Source of the DNA: Fimbriimonadaceae bacterium
GTDB taxonomy: Bacteria; Armatimonadota; Fimbriimonadia; Fimbriimonadales; Fimbriimonadaceae
Direction of reading: 5' to 3'
NCBI GenBank assembly: GCA_023957775.1
Contig: JAMLGR010000006.1
Coordinates: 124,001-188,000, forward strand
DNA: 64,000 nt
Below the pieces are notes generated by a model that was not told the DNA's origin, ran no database searches, and was given only the letters and a program-made list of their open reading frames with translations. A program made the translations under genes and the position numbers. Positions 42,615 through 51,879 of the stretch are shown here, in pieces. Position 1 is the stretch's first letter, and the number at the start of each line of letters is the position of its first letter.

Positions 42615-45143
42615 TCAGCCTCCGTCTTCCACGACTTTGAGCCCCCGTTTCGCCAATCCTCGTCCATGTGCGCCCGCCCATTCGGCGGGATAGGGCGTGT
42701 CGTATCCGCGCATGGCGTGCCACATCATGCGGTTGAGGTTGTCCATATCCTCCAGGGTCTTGGTGCCGGTGCGGTTCAGAGGGATCTTCGCGAGAATCCG
42801 CTCCCAGTAGCGCTCCTGGGCGGACATTGTGGACGGGTTTTTGAACTCATCGAGCGGGACCTGGTTGGGGCGCGCGGTGTAGGGGCGAAAATCCGGCGTG
42901 TCGGTGAAGCACGTGGTCATCAGGGGAGCCGAGGCGTCCTGCTGGTTCATGGGCGGTAGTCCAAAGATCTGCAGGATCGTGTGTAGCACCGCGGTCTGGT
43001 TGTAGAACTCGCTGACCACGGAGCCTCGCTTCGTGTACGGGCTGGCCACCAGGCAGATCGAGCGATGCCCGTCCACGTGGTCGTAGCCGTTCTGAGGATC
43101 GTCCTCGTTGATGAAGATCACCGTGTCCTTCCAGAAACGGCTCTTGCTGACCGCTTCGACCAGCCGGCCGACGGCCAGGTCGTTGTCGGCCATGTTCGAA
43201 CGCGCGGTGGCCGCGCCGCCCAGATGGTCCTGCGGGAGGTAGACGAGGAGGAGGTTGGGCAGTTTGCCGTCCTTCTCAAATTCGCGAAACTCCTCGAGGA
43301 ACCGGTCCACGCGCAGCTGGTCGGGGATGTTCATGTTCCACCCGGGGTAGTCCCGGCACGAGTAGCGGCGCAGGTGCTCGATGCCCATGTTCTGGGAGAA
43401 GACCGTGCGTTTGCCCGCCACGTACTCCTCCCACACCTGCTTTCCGGTCATTCCTTGGGGCGGTTCGGCGTAGTCCATTTCGCCGTAGTTCCGGAACGAG
43501 AGCCCGCCCGCCAGCACGTGGTTCCAAAGGAATCCGGTGGACGAGTAGGTGAGCGGATCGTCGCCGAACGTGTAGGAGCGCGAAAACCCGCCGAACGCGC
43601 GTTCGAGATAGGGGGTTACGTTGCCCTCGGTGGCCCAGGAGTGGCCGTCCGCCGAGAGCACGCCGTTGCAGTAGTAGTTGTCCAGCAGCACGAACTCGTT
43701 GGCGAGCGCGCGGTGGTTCGGTGCGTTCTCCTCCTTGAACGTGCAGAGCGCGGCCATGCCATCGCCCTTGGGCATGTCGCCGAACATCTGGTCGTACGTG
43801 CGGTTCTCCTTGATCACATAGATCACGTGGTTGAAGACCGACGGGTCGCCCAGGCGCTGAGGGACGGGGCTAGCTGCGATTCCGGCCGCGGATCGTCGCT
43901 CGTAGGAGGCGAGGATCTGCGGCACGTGCAGGTCCGCCTTGACCGTTTGAGTCCAGGTTCGGAGGTCTCCCGCGAGATCGATGCGTTGGACCGTGCCGCT
44001 GTGGTCGTGGGAGTTCCACCCCTCCTCGGGGTTGCGCCGAACCGTTCGTGAACCGACTCCTTTCGCGCTTGCCACGAGCAGTGTTTGCTGGTCGACGGCG
44101 AGCGCCGTCGGGTACCAGCCCGCAGGGACGAACCCTCGGATTTGGGGTCGGCGAGCGTTGGACAGGTCGACGACGGCGACGGCGTTGTTGCCCGCGTTCG
44201 CCACATAGAGGGTTCGATGGTCGCTCGAGAGCGCCAGCGCGTTGGGCATGGATCCGAACGGCAGCTTGGAGTCGGGCTTGGTGATCAGCCGCGAAAGCTC
44301 CTTGCGCGTCCGCACATCGACCCAGCTCACGGAGTCGTCGTTCGCGTTGGCCACGAGGACCAGTCCTTCCTCGGGAAGGGCCACCAGCCCCGCGGGTTGC
44401 AGGCCCACCGGCACGGTGGCGACTTCGCGTCGAGCTTCGAGATCGACGATGGAGAGGGAGCCTCCCTTGGCGATGCCGCGCTCGTCCACCTCGGTCTCGG
44501 TCCCCGCACTGGGCGCTGTCGGTGCACCCGCCTTCGGCTTGTCGCCGCCCTGGTTGGTCACGTAGGCGACGTTGCCGTCCAAGGCAACCTCGTAGGGCGC
44601 GACGCCGACGGGAATCTGCGCGAGCCACTCGCCGTCGCGCAGGCGGAGTACGCCGAGGGTGTTGTTGCGCGAAAGGCACACGTAGGCGAGGGTCTCGTCC
44701 GGCGAGAGGGCGATTCCGCACGGAAAGGAGGCCCCTTCTCCTTTCGGGCCGGCTGCCTGAAAGCTGCGCAGCAGTCGGTAGGTCGTGCCGTCGATCGTCG
44801 CGTACTCGTGCACGGCGTTTCCGGACGAGGAGAGCAGTACGCGCCGTCCTGAGCGCGAGACGGCGAGGCCGGTGAGCGAGGTGCCTTCTGGGGATGTCAG
44901 GGCTTGCCGTTCGGTCCAGCCCTTCGCGTCGAGGATGCGCAAGCCGGTGTTGTCCTTGACGAAGACGGTCGAGCCGTCGGGCGACAGGGCGAGGTCCACC
45001 GGTCGGCCGGGTACCTCCAGAACCGAACCGGCGGGATGGATGATCCGGCCCGTGGGAAGCGCCGGGGAATCGCCTTGAGGTCCGACCTGGGGCGCGAGAG
45101 TGGCGAGGGCGAGGAGGGAAGCGGTGAGCATCGATCCCATCAT
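42615..45143 (-). CDS. Exported YncE-type propeller / phosphoesterase fusion
   Basis: 842-aa exported protein. After a signal peptide, an N-terminal seven-bladed YVTN beta-propeller (about 60-400, repeats such as DLALSPDGSTVFVKD and TLYVANAGNNAVAVVD) is joined to a phospholipase C/acid phosphatase-like phosphoesterase domain (PF04185). That domain begins VIYVIKENRTYDQMFGD near residue 445. It has GVLSADGHSWATEGN and FINEDDPQNGYDHVDGHRS for metal binding. Members are annotated bifunctional YncE/alkaline phosphatase. The start codon is the first of two adjacent ATGs, without an obvious ribosome site. Confidence 0.87.
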   Translation of the reverse strand: MMGSMLTASLLALATLAPQVGPQGDSPALPTGRIIHPAGSVLEVPGRPVDLALSPDGSTVFVKDNTGLRILDAKGWTERQALTSPEGTSLTGLAVSRSGRRVLLSSSGNAVHEYATIDGTTYRLLRSFQAAGPKGEGASFPCGIALSPDETLAYVCLSRNNTLGVLRLRDGEWLAQIPVGVAPYEVALDGNVAYVTNQGGDKPKAGAPTAPSAGTETEVDERGIAKGGSLSIVDLEARREVATVPVGLQPAGLVALPEEGLVLVANANDDSVSWVDVRTRKELSRLITKPDSKLPFGSMPNALALSSDHRTLYVANAGNNAVAVVDLSNARRPQIRGFVPAGWYPTALAVDQQTLLVASAKGVGSRTVRRNPEEGWNSHDHSGTVQRIDLAGDLRTWTQTVKADLHVPQILASYERRSAAGIAASPVPQRLGDPSVFNHVIYVIKENRTYDQMFGDMPKGDGMAALCTFKEENAPNHRALANEFVLLDNYYCNGVLSADGHSWATEGNVTPYLERAFGGFSRSYTFGDDPLTYSSTGFLWNHVLAGGLSFRNYGEMDYAEPPQGMTGKQVWEEYVAGKRTVFSQNMGIEHLRRYSCRDYPGWNMNIPDQLRVDRFLEEFREFEKDGKLPNLLLVYLPQDHLGGAATARSNMADNDLAVGRLVEAVSKSRFWKDTVIFINEDDPQNGYDHVDGHRSICLVASPYTKRGSVVSEFYNQTAVLHTILQIFGLPPMNQQDASAPLMTTCFTDTPDFRPYTARPNQVPLDEFKNPSTMSAQERYWERILAKIPLNRTGTKTLEDMDNLNRMMWHAMRGYDTPYPAEWAGAHGRGLAKRGLKVVEDGG

Positions 45144-45221
45144 AGCGCGGAGCTGTTGATCGGGGAAACCCCCGGACCAAGTCTTAACTTGCCGCCGCGG
45201 AAAGGGGGCCGGCACACCGGT

Positions 45222-45395
45222 TTGACATCGTCAACTATTCGATTGACAGGTAACAGTAATGGGATAGTTTGGTCCCATTGAGAGGGGCGGCACTCCTAGG
45301 ATCGCCAGGTTTGATTGAACCTGTGCTTCCCAACAGGGCCATTGAGGATCAGGCTCTCATATCATGAACCATTCGAGATCCTGACGTTTCATTGA
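45222..45395 (+). promoter_or_regulatory. AT-rich leader of the VKOR-like/Cys-rich peptide unit
   Basis: This stretch is markedly less GC-rich than its surroundings. It has an inverted repeat TTGAC-ATC-GTCAA (45222-45234), a second TTGACA (45243-45248) that could be a -35 box, and three CATTGAG copies at about 45278, 45341 and 45390. No clear -10 box was found. Confidence 0.3.
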
Positions 45396-45401
45396 GTGGG
45401 C

Positions 45402-46700
45402 ATGGCTAGTTGTTCTAGGTTTGACAATCGATATCTTGTGAATTTACGAGTGGTATTCGTACTACTCTGTCTCGTTGTGGCGTGTGGCGTGGCGCTCTTT
45501 CGGACTGTAGGCCGCGTGGAAGCGGCGGTCTCGGTCCGCCAGGATCCCACTCAGTACTTGATCGCTTCGTGGCGGCCGGTCCGCGAGGATTTGGCCCTTG
45601 CCACACGGTTGGACGGAGTCACGGCCGTCCGGTACACGCGCGGCGAAACGGAGTTTGTGAGAACCTTGCTCGGGGGCGTGGGTCTGTCCGAGGCCGAGGC
45701 AAAGGCGCGGGGGATCGTGGTGTTCGAGGGGACGAACTGCCTGATCAACCGCCTGGGTTCGGGGAAAGATCCGCTTGGAGCCGCACTGGTTCGGGCGGAC
45801 CGGGAGCGCCGATCGTCGGAGCCCAGCAAGATCCCCATGGCGGTATTGGGAGGCGTTTTGTTGGGGGTGTGGCTTCGCTTTGGCACGGCCATGCTGCGGT
45901 TTGGCGCTTTGGCGGCGATGGGGCTTGCGGCGTACCAGTGGATGACGGCCTGCCCCACGTGTCCTTCGCTGCGGCTGGCCGGCGTGCCGGTTTCCATTCT
46001 TGGGGCATGTCTGTACGGAGCGCTCGGCATCGCCTTGGCCTCTCGCCGGTGGGACGCGGGCGCGGCTTGGGTCGCCGCTCCGCTGGCGGCCGGGGTGCTG
46101 GCCTGGCAGTCGATCGCCGCTCTGGTCACGGGGACCGATTGCGGTCCGTGCGCCGGGATCGCGTGCCTGAACGCGGCGCTTTCGGTTTCTGCGCTGGCGC
46201 ACGGTCTGCGGCGGGTCGCCCCGAGCCGGGCGTGGGGTGTCCGACGCACGGCGGTTGGATTGGCGTTGGCGTTGGCGGCGTCCATCGGGGCGTCCCAGTT
46301 CGCTTCGCAGGGCCGTGCGGCGACCCCCCACGCGCCGCCCCCGCCCAGTCTCGCGGGCTACCGCATCCAGGACCTGGGTTTGCAGCCCAACGGCCACGCC
46401 CGGCTGATCTTCGTCGCGATGTCCGAGTGCCGGTTGTGCCACGGGGTGTTGGAGTATTTGGGGCGCCACCCCGAGGTCGACATCGAAGTGTATTTCACGG
46501 ACCGCGTGCCGCCGGCCTACCAGTCGTTCGCCAGCCTGATTCCCGATCCGCACTGGATCGCGACGACGCCGGCGTTCCTGGTGGCCGACAAGTCGGGGAC
46601 GATCGCGGTGGAGGAGAAGGGCTGGACGTTCGGCGACGAGTGGCAGAAGAAGTTCTTGGACAAGCTTGAGGCGTCAAGAGTGCGCCTGGAAAAGGAGTAG
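45402..46700 (+). CDS. VKOR-like membrane oxidase with thioredoxin-fold C-domain
   Basis: 432-aa membrane protein. An N-terminal anchor (about 15-33) and an exported domain (35-140) precede four membrane helices (about 147-163, 167-180, 195-214, 225-262). Residues C184 and C187 come just before a GVPVSILGACLYG helix, and C247-G-P-C250 begins the last helix, as in vitamin-K-epoxide-reductase-like proteins. The C-terminus (about 325-432) has C343-R-L-C346 and a TTPAFLV strand typical of a thioredoxin cis-Pro loop. The likely role is oxidation of extracytoplasmic thiols. The following gene encodes a Cys-rich exported peptide that could be its substrate. The start is uncertain (GTG at 45396 or 45438). 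Confidence 0.7.
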   Translation: MASCSRFDNRYLVNLRVVFVLLCLVVACGVALFRTVGRVEAAVSVRQDPTQYLIASWRPVREDLALATRLDGVTAVRYTRGETEFVRTLLGGVGLSEAEAKARGIVVFEGTNCLINRLGSGKDPLGAALVRADRERRSSEPSKIPMAVLGGVLLGVWLRFGTAMLRFGALAAMGLAAYQWMTACPTCPSLRLAGVPVSILGACLYGALGIALASRRWDAGAAWVAAPLAAGVLAWQSIAALVTGTDCGPCAGIACLNAALSVSALAHGLRRVAPSRAWGVRRTAVGLALALAASIGASQFASQGRAATPHAPPPPSLAGYRIQDLGLQPNGHARLIFVAMSECRLCHGVLEYLGRHPEVDIEVYFTDRVPPAYQSFASLIPDPHWIATTPAFLVADKSGTIAVEEKGWTFGDEWQKKFLDKLEASRVRLEKE

Positions 46701-46702
46701 TG

Positions 46703-47035
46703 ATGACAACGTATTTGAAACTGATCGCCACGGGCGCCTGTCTGGCCTCCGTGTCGGCCCTGGTGGTGGCGGGCCTTCCGATGAAGCCGCTATGCCTCGG
46801 GTCCTATTCGGAGATGTCCGTGCATGTGGAAGTGTGTTACGACGGGAACTGCAGCGGATTGCCCGGCAGACCTCACTTATATAAGGGAGTGTGCGAGTCC
46901 TGGTGCTGCCCGGAGAGTTGGCAACAGGGACGCCAGTTGGACATGACGACCTGCCAACTGTTCCCTACGGCCGACTGCTGCCCCCGAAGCGGCCCTAAAC
47001 CTATCGAAGGGTGCCCCTCCCCGCCCGAGAAGTAG
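46703..47035 (+). CDS. Cys-rich exported peptide
   Basis: 110-aa precursor. Residues 1-25 form a signal sequence. The mature part of about 85 residues has 10 cysteines (31, 45, 50, 64, 68, 69, 84, 92, 93, 104), including two CC pairs, and many Pro/Gly. No known toxin, bacteriocin or metallothionein pattern fits. AAAGGAG lies 5 nt before the ATG and the gene begins 2 nt after the stop of the VKOR-like gene, so the two are translated from one message. Ten cysteines suggest five disulfides. Confidence 0.72.
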   Translation: MTTYLKLIATGACLASVSALVVAGLPMKPLCLGSYSEMSVHVEVCYDGNCSGLPGRPHLYKGVCESWCCPESWQQGRQLDMTTCQLFPTADCCPRSGPKPIEGCPSPPEK

Positions 47036-47185
47036 AGGTGCGAACCCTGCGACACGCGGACGAATGCTCAAGCCGTGGCCCGAAGGGGGCGACGGGCCGC
47101 GCATCAACGCCTCTCGTGCTTCCACCCGGCAAAATCCGAGTTACAATAGCTTCGGGTTTCCTCGCAGGAATCCCGGGGGGTTGGA

Positions 47186-48298
47186 TTGGGTTTGACCGAC
47201 GGACAGGGCCTCGCCGCACGACGCAAGATCGTGTCGGTCGTCTTGCGCATCCCAGTATCGATTCTATTACTTCATTTCGTTGCCACGGTGGTGCAGACGG
47301 TCTTCGCCGATTTGCTGCTGCGCAAACCAGAGTCCTTTGAAAGGTTGCGGACTCTCGCAAACCCGCGCATTCTCTATTCCGATCCCGCAGCTGACATCAG
47401 CCCGTTTTATCACCTCTACTGGGTTCCCTTCGTGGCGTTTGCGATTCTCACGTTTGTGGCGCCATCCAGGAGAGTGCCTGCTTATCTTGGAGCTATTGCC
47501 GGATATCTGTTCGGATGGGCCACCTTTGCACCGACGACCGTGCTGCACGATTTCGCATTCTGGCCCTGGGTCATTCGGGTCGTGGCCATCGCCGCCGCAG
47601 CCGGCCTGACCTTCACCCTGTTCGAGCCGGCCCTCGAGGTCGTGGAAGTCTGGCTTTCGCGGCCCCGACGCTTCGTCATGGCCGCCCTCGCCGCGGGCGC
47701 GGTGGGCGCCGTGTTTGCCTATCCGGTCGCCGCCGACTATGTCGACGGGAGGGTGGCGTTCCGCGTCGATCGCCAGCACCTCGCGTCCACGTACCGCGCG
47801 ATCGTCCTCTACGAGGCCGATCACGACGGGGAGGCACCGAAGAGCCTGCCCAACCTCGTCCCGGGCTACCTCGACGAGCGCCAACTCCAATCCCCGAAAG
47901 ACAGCCGTCCGCGCCGCAACCCCGACGGCTACCCGGCCGATCTCTACGTCTTCCGAAAGCGCGAGTACGCGCACTACGCCCCGTTCCGGGTGAGCTATGC
48001 GTACGCCCGCTCGTTCGAGCGCACCTTGGTCTCAGAAAGAAGTTGGGAAGAGATCCGCGCCGACCCCGATTTCGGCCTGCTGGCCAACGAGCAACACTGC
48101 TACCTTCGAGATCCGTCCCAGCACTCGATGCCGGGGGCGCTCACCCCAATCAGCCCATCGACATTGGAAGACCACGGGGATCCCACCGATGCCGGACCGG
48201 TGATGCGCGTCATGATGGACGGCTCGCTCCGCGTGTTGCAGAAGGACGCCTATGGCGTGGGGGACATCCCCGAGCGGTTGTTCTACTCCTGGTACTGA
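47186..48298 (+). CDS. Membrane protein with pseudopilin-like C-terminal domain
   Basis: 370-aa protein. Five or six hydrophobic helices (about 15-38, 78-92, 98-115, 125-150, 165-185) are followed by an exported domain from about 190. That domain begins with a helix (VDRQHLASTYRAIVLYEADH) and short strands with KSLPNLVPGYLD, resembling the globular part of H-X9-DG pseudopilins, though no type IV prepilin cleavage site precedes it. The C-terminus carries VMRVMMDGSLRVLQKD, similar to the H-X9-DG end. It starts at TTG (GGGGGG upstream); the start is uncertain. Confidence 0.55.
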   Translation: MGLTDGQGLAARRKIVSVVLRIPVSILLLHFVATVVQTVFADLLLRKPESFERLRTLANPRILYSDPAADISPFYHLYWVPFVAFAILTFVAPSRRVPAYLGAIAGYLFGWATFAPTTVLHDFAFWPWVIRVVAIAAAAGLTFTLFEPALEVVEVWLSRPRRFVMAALAAGAVGAVFAYPVAADYVDGRVAFRVDRQHLASTYRAIVLYEADHDGEAPKSLPNLVPGYLDERQLQSPKDSRPRRNPDGYPADLYVFRKREYAHYAPFRVSYAYARSFERTLVSERSWEEIRADPDFGLLANEQHCYLRDPSQHSMPGALTPISPSTLEDHGDPTDAGPVMRVMMDGSLRVLQKDAYGVGDIPERLFYSWY

Positions 48299-48327
48299 GG
48301 CGCCCGCAGCCCTGTCCGCCGGTTTGG

Positions 48328-48333
48328 TAGCCT
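48328..48333 (+). promoter_or_regulatory. TAGCCT -10 box of the exported DUF302 gene, leaderless
   Basis: TAGCCT ends 6 nt before the ATG at 48340. The same GGTAGCCT word stands before the sulfatase gene, and GGGTAGCCT before the GH2 gene. Confidence 0.5.
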
Positions 48334-48339
48334 AGGTCG

Positions 48340-48807
48340 ATGAATCGATCGCTGCTCTTGCCGTTTCTCATTCTCGCCGCCCCGTCGTTCGGCTGGGCCC
48401 CACAGGCCTCCTTGCGACCCGAACTTCACGTGCGCTCGCCGCACAGCTTCGAGAAGACGGTTCAGCGCCTGAAGGACGCGTCCGCGGAGGCGAAGTTCAG
48501 CGTCGTCTTCGAACTCGACGTCACGGCGCGCGCCAAGGAGAAGGACATCGTGATTCCTCCGACTACGATCCTCGGGGTCTGCAGCGCCAAGTACGCGTCG
48601 GCCGTCCTCGCCGCCGATCTTCGCGCGGTCCCGAACCTCCCCTGCCGGATCGCGGTCACCGAGCGCGACGGAAGGGTCGACGTCTGGACGATGGACGTGC
48701 TCCAAATCGCCGAGCACTACTCGGGGGAGACCATGGGCCAAACCGCACGGGAGATCGATACGACGGTCCGGAAGATCCTGGCGGCCGGCACGGCGCTCAC
48801 CCCTTGA
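48340..48807 (+). CDS. Exported DUF302 protein
   Basis: 155-aa DUF302 protein with a signal peptide (about residues 1-19, ending FGWA). The family core follows: FEKTVQRLKDASAEAKFSVV, GVCSAKYASAVLAADLRAVP and LPCRIAVTERDGRVDVW. It is the exported relative of the cytoplasmic DUF302 protein at 31909. The last 11 nt overlap the convergent permease gene. Confidence 0.82.
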   Translation: MNRSLLLPFLILAAPSFGWAPQASLRPELHVRSPHSFEKTVQRLKDASAEAKFSVVFELDVTARAKEKDIVIPPTTILGVCSAKYASAVLAADLRAVPNLPCRIAVTERDGRVDVWTMDVLQIAEHYSGETMGQTAREIDTTVRKILAAGTALTP

Positions 48808-49639
48808 CCGCGCCGGCGAGCATCGCCTCCTGGATCTTCTCTTTGAGCAACCAGTACACCAGCAGCACCGGGCCCATCGTGATCACGATCGCGGCGAACA
48901 TCGCCCCCCAGTCGCTGGTGTACTGGGCCGTGTTGCTCAGCTTCGCGAGCGCCAGCGGCAAAGTGAACCGCTCCTCGGAGTTCACGAGCACGAGCGCGAG
49001 GTTGTACTCGTTCCACAGACCGATGAGGTTGAAGATCGTCACCACCACCAGCCCGGGCCGCGCCAGGGGCAGCATCACCCGCCAAAATGTCTTGGCGTGT
49101 CCGCATCCGTCCAGCATCGCGGCCTCGCCCAGCTCGTCCGGGAGGTTGTGGAAGAACCCGGTCAGGACGAAGACGGTGAAGGGAAGCGAGAACGCGATGT
49201 ACACGAGGATCAGACCGGGCAGCGTGTCCGCCAAACTCAGATCGACCATCGTGAGATAGAGCGGGACGATCACCAGGAACTGGGGGAACATCATGCCCGC
49301 GAGGAACGAGGCGTATATGGCCTTCGAACCGGGAAATGCGTATTTGGCGAGCACGTAGGCGGCCATCGCGCTGATCGGAATCAGCACGACCATGGTGGCC
49401 AGCGCCACGAACAAACTGTTGAAGAACGCGCGCCCAAGGTTGGTGCTGGCCCCGTTCCACGCGTTCGCATAGTTATCCCACTGGAGCGTCGTGGGCAATG
49501 CCCAAGGGTCGGTCGCAATCTGCGTCGCACTCTTCAGGCTGCTCGCCAGGACCCAGGCCAGGGGCCCCGTGACGCCCAAGAGGAACGCGAGGACGAACAG
49601 CACCGTCACACCCCTCCACCCAAAGCGAAGCGCCTTCAC
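48797..49639 (-). CDS. ABC sugar permease, MalG type
   Basis: 280-aa inner-membrane permease with six helices. The EAA loop is at EAAMLDGCGHAKTFWRVMLP (with Gly at position 9 region), which contacts the ATPase. GTG start overlaps the stop of the MalF-type permease (GTGA), with translational coupling. The trio binding protein - MalF - MalG has no ATPase gene here; a shared MsmX/UgpC-type ATPase elsewhere is the usual arrangement. Confidence 0.9.
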   Translation of the reverse strand: MKALRFGWRGVTVLFVLAFLLGVTGPLAWVLASSLKSATQIATDPWALPTTLQWDNYANAWNGASTNLGRAFFNSLFVALATMVVLIPISAMAAYVLAKYAFPGSKAIYASFLAGMMFPQFLVIVPLYLTMVDLSLADTLPGLILVYIAFSLPFTVFVLTGFFHNLPDELGEAAMLDGCGHAKTFWRVMLPLARPGLVVVTIFNLIGLWNEYNLALVLVNSEERFTLPLALAKLSNTAQYTSDWGAMFAAIVITMGPVLLVYWLLKEKIQEAMLAGAVKG

Positions 49640-50523
49640 CGGCGCACCGCCTGAGGATCCCGGCGGAATGCCGCGAGGATGACCGACGAAACGCCCATTA
49701 CGAGGAGGAAGTTCAGAACCGCGATCGCCGTGGCGTAGCCGTAGAAGGAGTTCGGCTGGAACCCTTGCTCGTACAGGTAGGTGAGGGTCACTTCGCTGGC
49801 GCGGAACGGCCCACCGTTCGTCATCAAGCGCACCAGCGCGAAGGTGTTCAGGGTCGCGATGGCCGCGTGCACGACCACGACGCGGCGGATGGACCAGATC
49901 AGGGGCCACGTGATCGTCCAGAACCGGTGCAACCCGCGCGTGCCATCCAACTCGGCCGCCTCGAACACGTCCCCGGGCACACCCTTCAGCGCCGCGGAGA
50001 ACAGCATGATGTAGAACCCGATGCCGTACCACACGAAGGCGACCGCCACCGAGAGGAGGGACGTCGAGGGATCGCCGAGCCACGTGGGCTGGTCCTTCCA
50101 CCCCAGGCGGTCGAACGTGGCGGTCACGATGCCGATCGAAGGGTGCAGCAGGAACTGCCAGAGGATGCCGACCACGACGATCGAAATCACGTGCGGAAAG
50201 AGATAGACGGAGCGCAGCACCTTCGCGACGGGGCCCTTGCCCTCCGTGACATGGGCGAGCAGCAACCCGAGAACGGTGACGGCGACCACCACGACCACGA
50301 GCAGCTTGAGGTTGTTCGTCACCGCGGTGCGGAAGATCTCGTCCTTGGCGAGGTCGGTGTAGTTCTGGAGACCGACGAACTCCTTCTTGGTGGACAGTCC
50401 CCGCGTGTGATAGAGCGACAGGGCGAACGCGCGCAACAGCGGCCACAGGACCAGCCCCGCGTAGAGCAACACCGCCGGAGCGATGAACGCCAGGGCGAAC
50501 GCGATCCGCCCCCGACGCCTCAT
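49636..50523 (-). CDS. ABC sugar permease, MalF type
   Basis: 295-aa permease with about six helices and the EAA loop FEAAELDGTRGLHRFWTITW. It is translationally coupled on both sides: its ATG overlaps the stop of the binding protein gene (ATGA), and its stop overlaps the MalG gene. It is of the CUT1 family, for oligosaccharides or glycosides. Confidence 0.9.
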   Translation of the reverse strand: MRRRGRIAFALAFIAPAVLLYAGLVLWPLLRAFALSLYHTRGLSTKKEFVGLQNYTDLAKDEIFRTAVTNNLKLLVVVVVAVTVLGLLLAHVTEGKGPVAKVLRSVYLFPHVISIVVVGILWQFLLHPSIGIVTATFDRLGWKDQPTWLGDPSTSLLSVAVAFVWYGIGFYIMLFSAALKGVPGDVFEAAELDGTRGLHRFWTITWPLIWSIRRVVVVHAAIATLNTFALVRLMTNGGPFRASEVTLTYLYEQGFQPNSFYGYATAIAVLNFLLVMGVSSVILAAFRRDPQAVRR

Positions 50524-51827
50524 TCGACCTTGTGCTTGACCACCTGGGGGTCGTTGCGGGTCGCGTCCGCCGCCTTCTCAAGCGCGTCCGCGAACTGCTG
50601 CGGGGCCATCTTGCCGTCGATCAGCGCAGCCATCGCATCTTCGGCGGCCTTGCTGAACCGCGGGTACCAGGAGCGGAACTCCGCCTGCCATTTGTAGGTG
50701 GAGTTCTCGAAGATCTGTGCGGGCCGCACGAGATGTGGCGGGTACTTCACCCCGTCGGCCACCTTGATGGCCATCAGCGTGCCCTTGGCCTCGACGAACT
50801 CCTTGGCCTTCTCGGGGGTGGTCATGTACTTGTAGAGATCGATTCCGTCCTGCGGGTGCTTCGCCTTCGCCGGAACCATCCAAGGCTCGATCGAGACCAT
50901 GACCGCGCTCGGGTCGCCGGCGCCACCCGCGACGAACGGGGGCAGCATGAACTCGATCTCGGTGCCCTCGGGCATCACGTTCTCCATCTCGGAGTACAGC
51001 CAGGTGCCGCACGGGATCATCGCCGCGTTGCCTTTGAGAAACTCGAGCTGGCTCGTGGTGTGATCCAGGCCCAGCGAGCCCTTCAGGAAGTCGCCCCGGT
51101 CCCGCAGGGTCGCCACCATCTGGGCGGCCTTCACGATGTGCGGGTTGTTCCACGCACCGGGTTCGAGATTGACGCACGCCTTCCACATGTCGTTGCCACC
51201 GTCGGCGATGGCCCACGAGTAAACGAAGCCGTAGAGCATGTAGTAGGGGTACTGCCCTTGGAACGTGAGCGGCGCAATGCCCTTGGCCTTGATCTGATCG
51301 TTGAGCGCGAGCAACTCGTCGAAGGTCGTCGGGACCTTCCAACCGTTCTGGTCGAAGAGCTTCTTGTTGTACCACCAGCCGTTGATGTTCACGTGGTAAG
51401 GGAGCATGTACTGCTTGCCCTCGTATTGGCCGAGCGCCAGAAGCTGGGGGTCGAACGAATCGCGCCACTTGCCCTCGGTCGCGCCGTAGGGCGGACTGTC
51501 GAGAGCCGGGTTGAGATCGAGGAGTTGGCCGTCGTAGATCAGTCCCCAGGTGTCCATGCCCCATCCGGGCCAAGTGAGATCGGGCACGTCGCCCTTTACG
51601 AAGCGCGGCTTGAGCTGCTCCCAAACGCGAGGGTTTCCGGTAATCGCGACCGTCTTCCCCGTCTTCTCAGACCACTCTTTTGCGGACTGCTCGAACTGGT
51701 CGATGCCATAGCCCCCTTGGAAGGAGACCACTTCGACGTCCGGGGCCGAAGCACCCTTCGATCCGCCGCCGCACCCGACCAGGGCGAGGGCAAGGGTCGA
51801 AACAACTGCAACATACCAACGGTTCAT
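50520..51827 (-). CDS. ABC sugar-binding lipoprotein (CUT1 type)
   Basis: 435-aa extracytoplasmic solute-binding protein. The lipobox LVGC places the lipid Cys at residue 19. A family 1 sugar-binding fold follows, with HVNINGWWYNKKLFDQNGWK and GNAAMIPCGTWLYSEM. The ligand is probably an oligosaccharide; the adjacent sulfatase, fucosidase and galactosidase genes suggest sulfated fucose/galactose glycans (inference). AAGGAG sits 6 nt before the ATG. It is divergent from the sulfatase gene across heptamer array B. Confidence 0.92.
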   Translation of the reverse strand: MNRWYVAVVSTLALALVGCGGGSKGASAPDVEVVSFQGGYGIDQFEQSAKEWSEKTGKTVAITGNPRVWEQLKPRFVKGDVPDLTWPGWGMDTWGLIYDGQLLDLNPALDSPPYGATEGKWRDSFDPQLLALGQYEGKQYMLPYHVNINGWWYNKKLFDQNGWKVPTTFDELLALNDQIKAKGIAPLTFQGQYPYYMLYGFVYSWAIADGGNDMWKACVNLEPGAWNNPHIVKAAQMVATLRDRGDFLKGSLGLDHTTSQLEFLKGNAAMIPCGTWLYSEMENVMPEGTEIEFMLPPFVAGGAGDPSAVMVSIEPWMVPAKAKHPQDGIDLYKYMTTPEKAKEFVEAKGTLMAIKVADGVKYPPHLVRPAQIFENSTYKWQAEFRSWYPRFSKAAEDAMAALIDGKMAPQQFADALEKAADATRNDPQVVKHKVE

Positions 51828-51879
51828 AGCGTGCTCCTTCGTGCCGCGCAGGCTTGCGTGAGGATACTCGCTTTTGGGG

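Noticed and set aside
46703-46760. Lipoprotein signal in the Cys-rich peptide
   Set aside because: Residues TGAC do not form a proper lipobox and the hydrophobic core continues after the Cys.
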